Shown here: piece by piece, positions 17,439 to 25,941 of the stretch
Position numbering within the stretch: position 1 is the first letter of the stretch
How the letters are laid out: every line of letters starts with the position of its first letter
Assembly (NCBI GenBank): GCA_937995655.1
Contig: CALKJI010000006.1
Location: 124,001 to 188,000 of the forward strand
DNA length: 64,000 nt
Direction: 5' to 3'
Source: an uncultured Pseudothermotoga sp.
GTDB lineage: Bacteria; Thermotogota; Thermotogae; Thermotogales; DSM-5069
The notes under the pieces: generated by a model
Databases searched by the model: none
The model's input: the letters and a program-made list of their open reading frames with translations, nothing else
Told to the model about the DNA's origin: nothing
Position numbers and translations under genes: made by a program

Positions 17439-18425
17439 ATGGTACGTGTTGCACTTGATCTGATGGGAGGAGACAAGGCACCCACCGAAATCTTGGAGGG
17501 TGCCAAGCTGTCTTCTTCGAAAGATGTAAAGATCTTGCTTATAGGAACAAAGCAGGCCCTTACAGAGGCTGACGGCTTTGACAAGGTAGAGGTTGATGAT
17601 TTCCTACCTATGGATGTAAAACCTACCGAAGTCCTTCGAAGAAAAAACTCTTCCATGTATGTTGGCTTGAAATTGTTGAACGAAAGAGCTGTTGATGTTT
17701 TTGTCAGTGCAGGTAATACCGGTGCACTGCTTGCAGGTTCGACATTCGTACTTGGCAGAATCGAAGGCGTTGAGAGACCGGCTTTAGGTGTACCTGTTCC
17801 CTCTATAGGAGGATTTACAATTTTGATCGATGCCGGTGCAAACGCACACGTTAGAGCAGAGCATCTTTTGGATTTTGCCGTTATGGGGTTTTCTTATGCA
17901 AAAGTTCTTGGACGTGTAAAACCAAGGATTGGATTACTCAATGTCGGTGAAGAAGAGACAAAGGGAGATGAAACGACAAGACAGGCATATATCCTTTTGA
18001 AGGAAAATTTTCCAGATTCCTTTGTCGGAAATGTGGAAGGTCACGACATAAATACAGGGAAGGTGGATGTAGTTGTATCAGATGGCTTTTCCGGCAACGT
18101 GGCTATGAAAACCATGGAAGGAACAGCAAAGATGATTTTGCAGACCTTGAAAGATAAAGTGAATGAAGCAGGATTATTACAGAAAATTGGAGCACTCCTT
18201 ATGAAAAAGGTTTTTGCCGAGCTCAAAAAAACTCTCGATCCACGTACTTATGGTGGAGGTCTTGTTTTAGGCGTCAATGGGTTGGTTGTTAAAGCTCATG
18301 GATCATCGGATAGATTTGCGATTTCTAATGCAATCAGAATCGCTTGCGAAGGGGTAAAGATGGGAATGATTGAGGGACTAAGGGGTGAAATACAACGTGT
18401 GCGGGATAGTGGGGCTCATAGGTGA
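17439..18425 (+). CDS. plsX: Phosphate acyltransferase PlsX
   Basis: This 328-residue enzyme converts acyl-ACP to acyl-phosphate for phospholipid synthesis, working with PlsY and PlsC elsewhere in the genome. Family signatures are ALDLMGGDKAPTE at the N-terminus, VSAGNTGALLAGS near residues 88-100, LIDAGANAHVRAEHL, and GFSGNVAMKTMEG. The last 29 bases overlap the beginning of glmS. Confidence 0.96.
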   Translation: MVRVALDLMGGDKAPTEILEGAKLSSSKDVKILLIGTKQALTEADGFDKVEVDDFLPMDVKPTEVLRRKNSSMYVGLKLLNERAVDVFVSAGNTGALLAGSTFVLGRIEGVERPALGVPVPSIGGFTILIDAGANAHVRAEHLLDFAVMGFSYAKVLGRVKPRIGLLNVGEEETKGDETTRQAYILLKENFPDSFVGNVEGHDINTGKVDVVVSDGFSGNVAMKTMEGTAKMILQTLKDKVNEAGLLQKIGALLMKKVFAELKKTLDPRTYGGGLVLGVNGLVVKAHGSSDRFAISNAIRIACEGVKMGMIEGLRGEIQRVRDSGAHR

Positions 18426-20220
18426 ACAAATTAGAGTTAGCGCTCTTGTTGAAGCTCTTGAAAAACTTGAGTACCGTGGTTATGATTCTGCAGGGATTGC
18501 TTTCTTGAAAGATCGTAAATTGAATATCACCAAGTCTAAAGGCAAGGTCGAAAACCTCAAAAATCAATTACAGGACAGGCTGAATGAGGTGATCGAGACT
18601 GGTATCGCTCACACGCGCTGGGCTACACATGGCGAACCAAATGATGTCAATGCTCATCCCCATTCTGATTGCTTTTGTAAGATATCAGTTGTTCATAACG
18701 GTATAATTGAAAATTTCAGATCCTTGAAAATGAGACTTCAAGAACTAGGTCATAACTTCCTTTCTCAAACAGACACGGAAGTGATTCCACATCTGATAGA
18801 AGAACACTACAATGGTGATTTACTCGAAGCTGTAAGAAAAGCTGTTTTGAAACTCGAAGGGAGTTATGCGATAGCCGTTGTTCATGCTGATCATCCTGAT
18901 ATTATTGTTGGGGCAAGAAAGGGTAGTCCACTGATTGTGGGGGTGAATGGGTCAACAAAGGGATTGGCATCCGATGTCACACCTTTACTTAAATTCACAA
19001 GAGAAGTTGTTTTCTTACAAGATGGTGAAATTGTAGAACTTTCGAGAGATACTGTGAAGATAATCGGTTTTGACGGAACAATCCATGAGCGCAACTCTGT
19101 TCACGTAGATTGGTCTTATGAAGATGCACAGAAATCTGGTTACAAACATTTTATGCTCAAAGAGATCTTTGAGGAACCTTCGTGCATAGTATCTGTCCTG
19201 ACTGGAAGAATCAAGAATGGATCGGTTGTTCTTGAGGAGTTCGAACCTTTTGAGAAAACTTTGATAGATTCCAAGTCAATGAAGGTAATCGCTTGCGGGA
19301 CAAGTTATCACGCGGCACTCATTTTCAAGTATCTTCTAGAGAACAAAACAAATATTACCGTTGACGTAGATGTGTCTTCTGAGTTTCGTTATAAGCGAAT
19401 TAATTTAAAACCTGGATCGATAGTTCTAGCCATTTCACAATCTGGTGAAACTGCTGATACTCTCGAATCTGTAAGACTAGCAAAGAAGCATGGAGCAAAG
19501 ATTGTTGCCGTCACAAATGTTGTGGGTTCAACATTGACGCGTGAAGCAGATTGTGTACTCTATCTGAATGCTGGTCCAGAAATAAGTGTTGCGGCTACAA
19601 AATCATACGTTGCACAGCTTGTAATGCTTTACTTATTAATGCTTAGGGCAAATGAAATATTGAATGATTCCATGGAGCAGAATTCAGAACTGATTGACAG
19701 ACTCATGAGATTTCCGGAAATTTTCGAAAATTCTTTGAAGTTTGCCGATAAGATTCATGAATTGGCAAGAAAGTACAAAGATTACAAACATTTTATGTAT
19801 ATCGGTAGAGCTTATGGATATCCTACGGCACTTGAAGGTGCACTGAAGTTGAAAGAGATAAGCTACATTCATGCTACTGGATATCCTGCAGGTGAACTAA
19901 AACATGGCCCCATAGCAATGCTCGGGCCTGATTTTCCAGTCTTTGCAATTGCTCCGAATGATTCTTTGTTTCCAAAGATGAAAAGCAATATAATAGAGTG
20001 CAGATCCAGAAAGGCTCGAATTCTTGCCGTTACGAGTGATGATAATCAGGAAATATCAGAACTTGCAGATGACATTATCACAGTTAACAGTAGTAGAGAA
20101 GAACTTTATCCTTTGTTGATGGCACCAGTTATTCAACTGTTTGCTTACTTTGTTGCAGATGAATTAGGATTCGATCCAGATAAACCGAGGAATCTAGCCA
20201 AGAGTGTAACAGTGGAGTGA
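18397..20220 (+). CDS. glmS: Glucosamine-6-phosphate synthase (isomerizing)
   Basis: GlmS makes glucosamine-6-phosphate from fructose-6-phosphate and glutamine, feeding peptidoglycan synthesis. The GTG at 18397 is followed at once by TGC, which puts the catalytic Cys at position 2 (CGIVGLIG) as required for the N-terminal nucleophile hydrolase domain. A GTG at 18385 would leave four extra residues before it, so is rejected. The domain order is glutaminase (1-230), then two SIS domains with CGTSYHAAL and SQSGETADTLESV, ending KSVTVE as usual. 607 residues. No glmS ribozyme is possible because the start lies inside plsX. Confidence 0.97.
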   Translation: MCGIVGLIGEQIRVSALVEALEKLEYRGYDSAGIAFLKDRKLNITKSKGKVENLKNQLQDRLNEVIETGIAHTRWATHGEPNDVNAHPHSDCFCKISVVHNGIIENFRSLKMRLQELGHNFLSQTDTEVIPHLIEEHYNGDLLEAVRKAVLKLEGSYAIAVVHADHPDIIVGARKGSPLIVGVNGSTKGLASDVTPLLKFTREVVFLQDGEIVELSRDTVKIIGFDGTIHERNSVHVDWSYEDAQKSGYKHFMLKEIFEEPSCIVSVLTGRIKNGSVVLEEFEPFEKTLIDSKSMKVIACGTSYHAALIFKYLLENKTNITVDVDVSSEFRYKRINLKPGSIVLAISQSGETADTLESVRLAKKHGAKIVAVTNVVGSTLTREADCVLYLNAGPEISVAATKSYVAQLVMLYLLMLRANEILNDSMEQNSELIDRLMRFPEIFENSLKFADKIHELARKYKDYKHFMYIGRAYGYPTALEGALKLKEISYIHATGYPAGELKHGPIAMLGPDFPVFAIAPNDSLFPKMKSNIIECRSRKARILAVTSDDNQEISELADDIITVNSSREELYPLLMAPVIQLFAYFVADELGFDPDKPRNLAKSVTVE

Positions 20221-20224
20221 TAAG

Positions 20225-20551
20225 GTGGAATTGCTGAAAGAATTGATTAAATTGATGAATGAAAAGGAAGCCATTGAACCAATTGTATTAGACATGACCA
20301 GAACGCCGTTGCCGACAGAATATTTTGTTATAGCAACAGCCAATTCTCAAACACACATGGGAACACTTCGAGATGCTATTGTGGAATTCTTCATAAATAA
20401 CTCTCACCCATTGATCTATTTTGATAAGGGCACCGGATACGATTGGTTGTTGATCGATGCTGGAGACATTGTAGTTCATATATTTACGTCACATGCAAGA
20501 GATTTCTATGACTTAGAAGGTTTATGGAGTGATGCAGCCAGGCTTGATTAA
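20225..20551 (+). CDS. rsfS: Ribosomal silencing factor RsfS (Iojap/DUF143)
   Basis: This 108-residue protein binds ribosomal protein L14 and blocks joining of subunits during nutrient stress (family knowledge). The conserved segments are YFVIATANSQTHMGTL, GTGYDWLLIDAGDIVVHIF and the final FYDLEGLWSDA. It follows glmS by 4 bp. The stop overlaps that of the convergent aldolase gene. Confidence 0.94.
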   Translation: MELLKELIKLMNEKEAIEPIVLDMTRTPLPTEYFVIATANSQTHMGTLRDAIVEFFINNSHPLIYFDKGTGYDWLLIDAGDIVVHIFTSHARDFYDLEGLWSDAARLD

Positions 20552-20558
20552 GCCTGGC
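20537..20558. terminator. Stem-loop covering two convergent stop codons
   Basis: Nine-base arms GCCAGGCTT and AAGCCTGGC flank the loop GATT. The loop and arm junction hold the overlapping stops of rsfS (20549-20551) and fba (20548-20550). It is symmetrical, so it could end transcription from both sides, but neither side has a run of uridines, so strong intrinsic termination is not assured. Confidence 0.5.
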
Positions 20559-21477
20559 CACTGCAACCAAGTACGTTCTTCATCTTGTGTTTCACTAATT
20601 GCTTGATAGCATCTCTTGCAGGGCCTAAGTACTTTCTTGGATCGAACTCTTCTGGATGAGTTGCAAAGATCTCGCGAATCGTTGCTGTCAAAGCAAGTCT
20701 CAAATCGGTGTCTATATTGACCTTACATATTCCCATCGTTGTTGCTTTTCTAATCATTTCCTCTGGTACACCCTGTGCTCCAGAGAGTTTTCCACCATAT
20801 CTGTTAGCCTTCTCAACAAGATCCTGTAGGACACTTGACGCACCATGCAAGACTAAGGGGAAATTAGGAAGTCTCTTTGCTATCTCTGACAATCTTTCGA
20901 AATCTAGTTTTGGTTCACCTTTGAACTTGTATGCACCGTGACTGGTACCTATTGCTATGGCGAGTGAGTCGACACCTGTTCTTTGAACAAACTCTAGTGC
21001 TTTGTCAGGATCTGTATAACTAACTTCCTTTTCATTAACAACAACATGTTCTTCAACTCCAAGGAGTCTGCCAAGCTCCCCTTCAACGACTACTCCTCTT
21101 GGGTGTGCATAATCGACAACTTGCTTTGTTAGTTTCACATTCTCTTCAAATGGAAGGTGAGATCCATCGATCATCACAGAAGTGAATCCCGCATCGATGA
21201 CGGCTTTGCACAACTCAAAGGAGTCCCCATGATCAAGATGAACACAGATGGGAATATCAGGTGCATCTTCCACTGCAGCTTCGATCAGTTTCATCAAATA
21301 TATTTGTTTTGCATACTTTCTTGCACCCGCGGATATTTGAAGAATCAATGGTGCTCTTTCTTCTTTTGCAGCTTCGATAACCCCTTGGAGGATCTCCATG
21401 TTGTTCACGTTGAATGCACCAATTGCGTATTTTCCGTAGGCTTTTCTAAACATTTCTTTGCTACTTACCAGTGGCAT
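20548..21477 (-). CDS. fba: Class II fructose-bisphosphate aldolase
   Basis: This 309-residue zinc-dependent aldolase cleaves or makes fructose-1,6-bisphosphate. Zinc-ligand and active-site regions include VHLDHGDSFE (near 80-89), VEGELGRLLGVEE and LVLHGASSVL. The start MPLVSSKEMF at 21477 follows GGGAGGTC. A longer frame to 21534 would read into the tRNA and has no ribosome site. The gene lies 30 bp downstream of tRNA-Ser on the same strand and may be partly read through from that promoter. Confidence 0.95.
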   Translation of the reverse strand: MPLVSSKEMFRKAYGKYAIGAFNVNNMEILQGVIEAAKEERAPLILQISAGARKYAKQIYLMKLIEAAVEDAPDIPICVHLDHGDSFELCKAVIDAGFTSVMIDGSHLPFEENVKLTKQVVDYAHPRGVVVEGELGRLLGVEEHVVVNEKEVSYTDPDKALEFVQRTGVDSLAIAIGTSHGAYKFKGEPKLDFERLSEIAKRLPNFPLVLHGASSVLQDLVEKANRYGGKLSGAQGVPEEMIRKATTMGICKVNIDTDLRLALTATIREIFATHPEEFDPRKYLGPARDAIKQLVKHKMKNVLGCSGQA

Positions 21478-21506
21478 CTTAAGACCTCCCGTGGTAGGAT
21501 TAGAGG

Positions 21507-21596
21507 TGGCGGAGGCGGTGGGACTCGAACCCACAAGGTGGCTTCACCACCACCGATTTTCAAGACCGGCTCCTTAGCCAATTCGGACACGCCTCC
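21507..21596 (-). tRNA. tRNA-Ser (anticodon UGA)
   Basis: Reading leftward, the acceptor arm GGAGGCG pairs with CGCCTCC and is followed by G and an encoded CCA (21507-21509). The anticodon loop CUUGAAA gives anticodon UGA. The T-arm has GGTTCGAGTCC, and there is a long variable arm of the serine type between the anticodon and T arms (GGTGGTGAAGCCACC). All arms fold. It is upstream of fba on the same strand. Confidence 0.96.
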
Positions 21597-21604
21597 AAAG
21601 GTAT

Positions 21605-21632
21605 ATTATACTCGAGCAATCAAATTTTGCAA
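21605..21632 (-). promoter_or_regulatory. Promoter of tRNA-Ser
   Basis: On the minus strand, TTGCAA (21632-21627) is separated by 16 bp from TATAAT (21610-21605). It ends 8 bp before the first tRNA base, the right distance for initiation at or just upstream of the tRNA 5' end. A strong sigma-A type match. Confidence 0.75.
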
Positions 21633-21659
21633 CAATCAATTAATAGAAAGGAAGAATAT

Positions 21660-22856
21660 ATGAGAATAGCAATTCTCAACCATTATGCAAGTCTACCACA
21701 GATGGGCAGTTCGGAGACAAGGCATTTTGAACTGGCAAAGAGATTTGTGAGGGATGGCAACGATGTGGATGTGTACGTAGGAGATTTTTCCCATCTCAAC
21801 CGTCAAAAATGGACCGACATTTACACAGAAGTCTTCAAATTTCAGGGCATCAAATTCATTGTCGTCAAAACGAGAAAATACTCCAACAACTCCCTGGTAA
21901 GATTTCTTTCTTCTCATGATTACTTCAAAAATGGTAAGAAAAGGATTTTGAAAAGCGATTATGACATTGTTATTTCCTCATCGCCCCATCCCTTTTCTTG
22001 GAGTCTTGGTTGGTATTACTGTAAAAGGAAAAGGGCAAAATTCATAATCGAGATAAGAGATATCTGGCCAGATGATCTTGTTTCACTTGGAATGATAAGT
22101 TATTCCCATCCAGTGGCAAAATTTTTCCATTACATGTGCAAAAAATATTATCCAAAGGCATCACAAATAATTAGCCTAGTGCCAGATCTATCCCAACATT
22201 TCCGCCGTCTTGGTTTGCAAAATAGGGAGATTCTATATATACCGAATGGTGTTGATATTGAAGTTTTTCAAAATCCCATGCAATGTACAGATGTAGATGA
22301 AATTCTTTCTAAAGTACCACAAGGTGTTAAAGTTGTTTACGCTGGTTCAATCGTTCCACACAACGGTGTCAAAGAATTTGTTGAACTTTTGAATCATATT
22401 GATCAGATCATAATGCGAAAATTTGTCTTTCTCTTTGTTGGGCCATCGCAAAAGGAATACCTATCGCAAATAAAAGCGGTAGCAAAAGAGAATGTCTTTT
22501 TCTTCGGTGCAGTATCGAAGACTTCTATACCATATCTCTTTTCAAAGAGCGATGTTTTGCTATTCACGCTTTCAAAAACACAGATGAAAAACCCCGCCGT
22601 CAGTTCATACAAAGTACTCGATTACATGGCATCTGCTAAGCCCGTACTGAGCGTTGATGTTGATGGGTTGATCTTCAAATTGACCAATGGAGCTGTGTTT
22701 TATAAAAGCAATGATCCTTTGAGTCTTCAATTTGCCCTTGAAAAAATTTTGAGTCAAGATTTGTCAGAGCTCGGACAAAGAAACATCCAATATGTCATGA
22801 AAGAAAGAACCTGGGACATCCTTTATGAAAGATTGAAAAAGGCTATTCTCTATTGA
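21660..22856 (+). CDS. GT4-family glycosyltransferase
   Basis: A 398-residue GT-B fold enzyme. The N-terminal domain opens MRIAILNHYASLPQMGSSE. The hinge and C-terminal domain carry IYIPNGVDIEVF (near 195), VVYAGSIVPHNGVKEF (about 227) and a weak ExxxxxxxE region around SSYKVLDYMASAKPVLS. It resembles sugar transferases of capsule or extracellular polysaccharide synthesis (WcaL/WbuB-like), but donor and acceptor are unknown. ATG at 21660 follows AAAGGAAG. It is isolated, converging on anmK, so it is not in an evident polysaccharide cluster. Confidence 0.85.
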   Translation: MRIAILNHYASLPQMGSSETRHFELAKRFVRDGNDVDVYVGDFSHLNRQKWTDIYTEVFKFQGIKFIVVKTRKYSNNSLVRFLSSHDYFKNGKKRILKSDYDIVISSSPHPFSWSLGWYYCKRKRAKFIIEIRDIWPDDLVSLGMISYSHPVAKFFHYMCKKYYPKASQIISLVPDLSQHFRRLGLQNREILYIPNGVDIEVFQNPMQCTDVDEILSKVPQGVKVVYAGSIVPHNGVKEFVELLNHIDQIIMRKFVFLFVGPSQKEYLSQIKAVAKENVFFFGAVSKTSIPYLFSKSDVLLFTLSKTQMKNPAVSSYKVLDYMASAKPVLSVDVDGLIFKLTNGAVFYKSNDPLSLQFALEKILSQDLSELGQRNIQYVMKERTWDILYERLKKAILY

Positions 22857-22864
22857 TCACTCTG

Positions 22865-23959
22865 TCACCAAGGTAGAGCAATCTTACCGAGTACCGCTGG
22901 TCTTTTCGCCCCCGTTACAGTGGGTATGTTTGTCGCCAAACCGTTGAGAAAATCATTGGCAAGTAGCGCCATCGAAATGGCTTCCCTTGCCTTTGCAAAG
23001 GTTTTTGTTGGTATGAGAACTTTGTAGCCAAAGGATCTCAGATCCTCGAGGATGACCTTATTGAAAGCGCCTCCACCGAATACATAAATTCTTTCCACTC
23101 TTGGAAGGTATCTCTCTATGTTTTCATGGATACTGAAGGCTGTGAAATGGGTCAGAGTTCTCAGAGTGTCGTAATCTTTTGTTGGAAGTCCTTTGAGAAA
23201 TTCATCGTTATACCACTCTCTACCTGTGGTTTTAGGAGGTCTTCTGTTCAAGTAATCTCTATCTCTTTCAATAAGTTTTTCCAAAATCTGAGGGTCTATT
23301 TTTCCCTTCGTCGCTAAATCACCATTTTTGTCATATTCCAAGTTGAAGTTCTTTTTTACATACAGATCGATTAAACAGTTCCCAGGTCCTGTGTCAAAAG
23401 CCAAAACTTTACCGTCTATGTAGGTAACATTGGCTATACCACCTATGTTCAAGACAACTGTACGAGGTTTTCTGAAAAAGACCCAGTCAAAGTAAGAGGT
23501 GATTGGTGCCCCTTGCCCGCCCAGCGCCATGTCTTTTGTCCTAAAAGAATGGATCACCGGTACACCCAGCTCAACTGCCAGCACATCAGCCTCTCCTATT
23601 TGTAGCGTTGCCTTTTCTTGAGGCATGTGATAAACAGTTTGACCATGATACCCTATGGCATCAACTTTGATCTTCAAGTCTTTTACCATATCTGCATGAA
23701 GTCGAGCGATTTCAAAGTTCATCAAAGTGACGTCCCTTACAGAAGATGAAGAAGGATCATAGGTCTTTATTATGCGCTCTTTGAAAGCTTCAGGATAGTC
23801 AATACTTCTAAAATCTAAAAGTTTAAAAGTCGTCTGCCTTGCTGATCCTGAAAAGGATACAACGGCTATGTCAAGACCATCGGCACTGGTCCCAGACATG
23901 AGTCCCAATATAATTCGTTCTTTCCTATTGAGTAACTCTAAAAAAGTGCTCCAGTACAT
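22865..23959 (-). CDS. anmK: 1,6-anhydro-N-acetylmuramic acid kinase
   Basis: AnmK hydrolyses and phosphorylates 1,6-anhydroMurNAc to MurNAc-6-phosphate in cell-wall recycling. The 364-residue sequence has ILGLMSGTSADGLDIAVV (phosphate 1 loop, near residues 16-33), VIHSFRTKDMALGGQGAP and VLAFDTGPGNCLID, all family hallmarks, plus VFGGGAFN near residue 294. ATG at 23959 after GGAGGG overlaps the serine-hydrolase gene by 22 bp, so it is in the opp operon. No murQ is present in the window. Confidence 0.95.
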   Translation of the reverse strand: MYWSTFLELLNRKERIILGLMSGTSADGLDIAVVSFSGSARQTTFKLLDFRSIDYPEAFKERIIKTYDPSSSSVRDVTLMNFEIARLHADMVKDLKIKVDAIGYHGQTVYHMPQEKATLQIGEADVLAVELGVPVIHSFRTKDMALGGQGAPITSYFDWVFFRKPRTVVLNIGGIANVTYIDGKVLAFDTGPGNCLIDLYVKKNFNLEYDKNGDLATKGKIDPQILEKLIERDRDYLNRRPPKTTGREWYNDEFLKGLPTKDYDTLRTLTHFTAFSIHENIERYLPRVERIYVFGGGAFNKVILEDLRSFGYKVLIPTKTFAKAREAISMALLANDFLNGLATNIPTVTGAKRPAVLGKIALPW

Positions 23960-24969
23960 TGTATCCCTCCGAAAACTACGTTGTGCAAAAGTATTCTAAT
24001 TCTCATTATTTCATCTTCATGCCTTTTGATGAATCCCTTGTTGGTCAAAAAGATTACAAACAGCCCATCTTCCCTGCACCAAATGGTTGTGCCAGTGAAT
24101 CCGCTGTGCCCAAAGGATTTTTCAGAGAGCATGTCACCACTGCTTGTACCACTGGCAGGACAGATCCAGCCAAGGTGTCTCCTTGCCCCGCCTGCTTCAA
24201 CGATCCTTTGGGTAAAGAGTTTTACTACCTCTAAAGGAACGATCTTTCCCGTTAGCAAACAGGTCATGAAAATGAACAAATCTGGTGCATTTGAGAACAA
24301 TCCGGCATTTCCACTTACTCCACCAAGATAATAGGCAAGTTCATCGTCGACTAAGCCTACCAAGCGTTTATCATCCCTGAGAGAAGTTGGTGCGATTTTC
24401 TCAGATGGACCAGGGGAAAACCTTGTGTTTTTCATTCCCAATGGTTCAAAGATTGAGTAGACGTATTTGTCAAAAGAAGTGTCCGTTATTTTTTCAACAA
24501 TTGCCATCAAAGTTATGAAGTTCAGGCAGGAATAAACTATCTTCTTACCAGGTTCTTCAACGGGTTGAATTCTCAAAATTTCTTCCAGGAGTTCTCTACC
24601 TCTAAGATACTTCCACAGTTCTGAATATGGTTGCATACCTGAGGTGTGTGTTAACAACTGAAGAATGGTAATATCGCTCTTTGGTTTTGGAAGATCCAGA
24701 AACCTTCCTATCGTGTCGTGTAGATGGAGATATCCATCACAAAGTAGTTTCATTACAGCTGTAGTTGTAGCTACAACCTTCGTAACGCTTGCAAGATCAT
24801 AGATTGTATCGATCGTTGTCTTTCTTTGAAAATCCAAGGTACCATAAGGTTTCTGGTAGATTACCTCATCAGGCCTTCCAACCAAGACTACACATCCTGG
24901 ATAGATTTTGTTAAGCCCTTCTCCAACCACTCTGTCGATCTTTTCTGCTAATTTTCCAAAATCTGCCAT
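23938..24969 (-). CDS. Class C beta-lactamase-fold serine hydrolase
   Basis: A 343-residue protein without an obvious signal peptide. The SxxK nucleophile motif is SVTK (near 61-64), YxN is YSCLN (about 145-149), and the third motif reads HSG (HSGFTGT) instead of KTG, as in many esterase or D-amino-peptidase relatives. The fold covers beta-lactamases, D-Ala carboxypeptidases and esterases. Location between oppF and anmK, and a likely cytoplasmic position, suggest hydrolysis of imported muropeptides, but this is inference. ATG is 3 bp after the oppF stop. Confidence 0.85.
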   Translation of the reverse strand: MADFGKLAEKIDRVVGEGLNKIYPGCVVLVGRPDEVIYQKPYGTLDFQRKTTIDTIYDLASVTKVVATTTAVMKLLCDGYLHLHDTIGRFLDLPKPKSDITILQLLTHTSGMQPYSELWKYLRGRELLEEILRIQPVEEPGKKIVYSCLNFITLMAIVEKITDTSFDKYVYSIFEPLGMKNTRFSPGPSEKIAPTSLRDDKRLVGLVDDELAYYLGGVSGNAGLFSNAPDLFIFMTCLLTGKIVPLEVVKLFTQRIVEAGGARRHLGWICPASGTSSGDMLSEKSFGHSGFTGTTIWCREDGLFVIFLTNKGFIKRHEDEIMRIRILLHNVVFGGIQCTGALF

Positions 24970-24972
24970 ATT

Positions 24973-25941
24973 TTACACCTCGCTCAAGAAGCAGGCCACC
25001 TTATGTTTTTCATCACCGATGAGCTTTGGTTTTTCTTTTTCACATCTTTCTATTTTCAAAGTGCACCTTGTTGAAAATGGACAACCAGGTGGCGGATTCA
25101 TAGGATTTGGTGGTTCACCAGTAAGTGTTATCTTGTGCAGTTTTCTGTTCTCTGGGTCCCAACTGGGAGCAGAACTCATCAAAACTCTTGTGTATGGATG
25201 TAATGGATTGTCGAATATCTCGTTGGCATCACCACATTCTACAGTGTTACCCAGATACATGACGATTAACTTGTCACTCATATGATAGACTACATCAAGA
25301 TTGTGAGAGATGAACAGGTAAGATATCCTTAATTCCTCTCTTATTCTCGTCAAAAGGTTTATTATCTGGCTTTGAACAGAGACATCCAATGCCGAGGTAG
25401 GTTCATCGCAGACCACCAACTTTGGGTTTAAAGATATCGCCCTGGCTATGGCAATTCTCTGTCTTTGTCCCCCAGAAAATTCGTGAGGGTACCTTGAAAG
25501 ATAATCACTGGACAATCCCACTTTGCCCAGCAAATCTTTTATGTAATCTTCTTGCTCCTTTTTGGAAGAGAATATTTCGTGAGCTTCGAGTGGCTCACCG
25601 ATTATCTCTGATATTGTCATTCTGGGATCGAGTGAATTGAATGGATCTTGAAAGATCATCTGGACATTTTTTCTGAATTTTTTCTCTATCTCTTTCGGGA
25701 TTTTTCTAGAAATGTCGATTCCCTCGAAAGTGATCTTTCCAGAGGTTGGTTGTAGTATTCGTGCCACAATCTTACCAAGAGTCGTCTTTCCGCATCCAGA
25801 TTCACCAACTACACCGATGGTCTGGTTTTCTCCTATATCAAGGTCAGTCTCCTCGAGGGCTTTTATCCATCCGATTATCTGAAGGAAGACTCCAGACCTT
25901 ACTGGAAAATATTTTTTAATTCCTTTGAGTGAAAGAATCAT
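24973..25941 (-). CDS. oppF: Oligopeptide ABC transporter ATPase OppF
   Basis: A 322-residue ATPase of the Opp/Dpp family. Walker A GESGCGKTT (about 48-56), signature FSGGQRQR (about 155-162), Walker B LVVCDEPTSALDVS, and the C-terminal oligopeptide/dipeptide domain with a CPFSTRCTLKIERC cysteine cluster. Pairs with OppD to energise import through OppB/OppC. Overlaps oppD by 4 bp. Confidence 0.95.
   Translation of the reverse strand: MILSLKGIKKYFPVRSGVFLQIIGWIKALEETDLDIGENQTIGVVGESGCGKTTLGKIVARILQPTSGKITFEGIDISRKIPKEIEKKFRKNVQMIFQDPFNSLDPRMTISEIIGEPLEAHEIFSSKKEQEDYIKDLLGKVGLSSDYLSRYPHEFSGGQRQRIAIARAISLNPKLVVCDEPTSALDVSVQSQIINLLTRIREELRISYLFISHNLDVVYHMSDKLIVMYLGNTVECGDANEIFDNPLHPYTRVLMSSAPSWDPENRKLHKITLTGEPPNPMNPPPGCPFSTRCTLKIERCEKEKPKLIGDEKHKVACFLSEV

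Noticed and set aside
18385-18396. Upstream GTG as the glmS start
   Set aside because: It would leave four residues before the catalytic Cys, which must be the second residue before Met removal.
18300-18430. glmS ribozyme upstream of glmS
   Set aside because: The glmS start lies inside plsX, so no leader exists for a ribozyme.
21478-21534. Longer fba N-terminus (MGSSPTASATSN...)
   Set aside because: The reading frame runs through the tRNA-Ser 3' end; GGGAGGTC sits in front of the Met at 21477.
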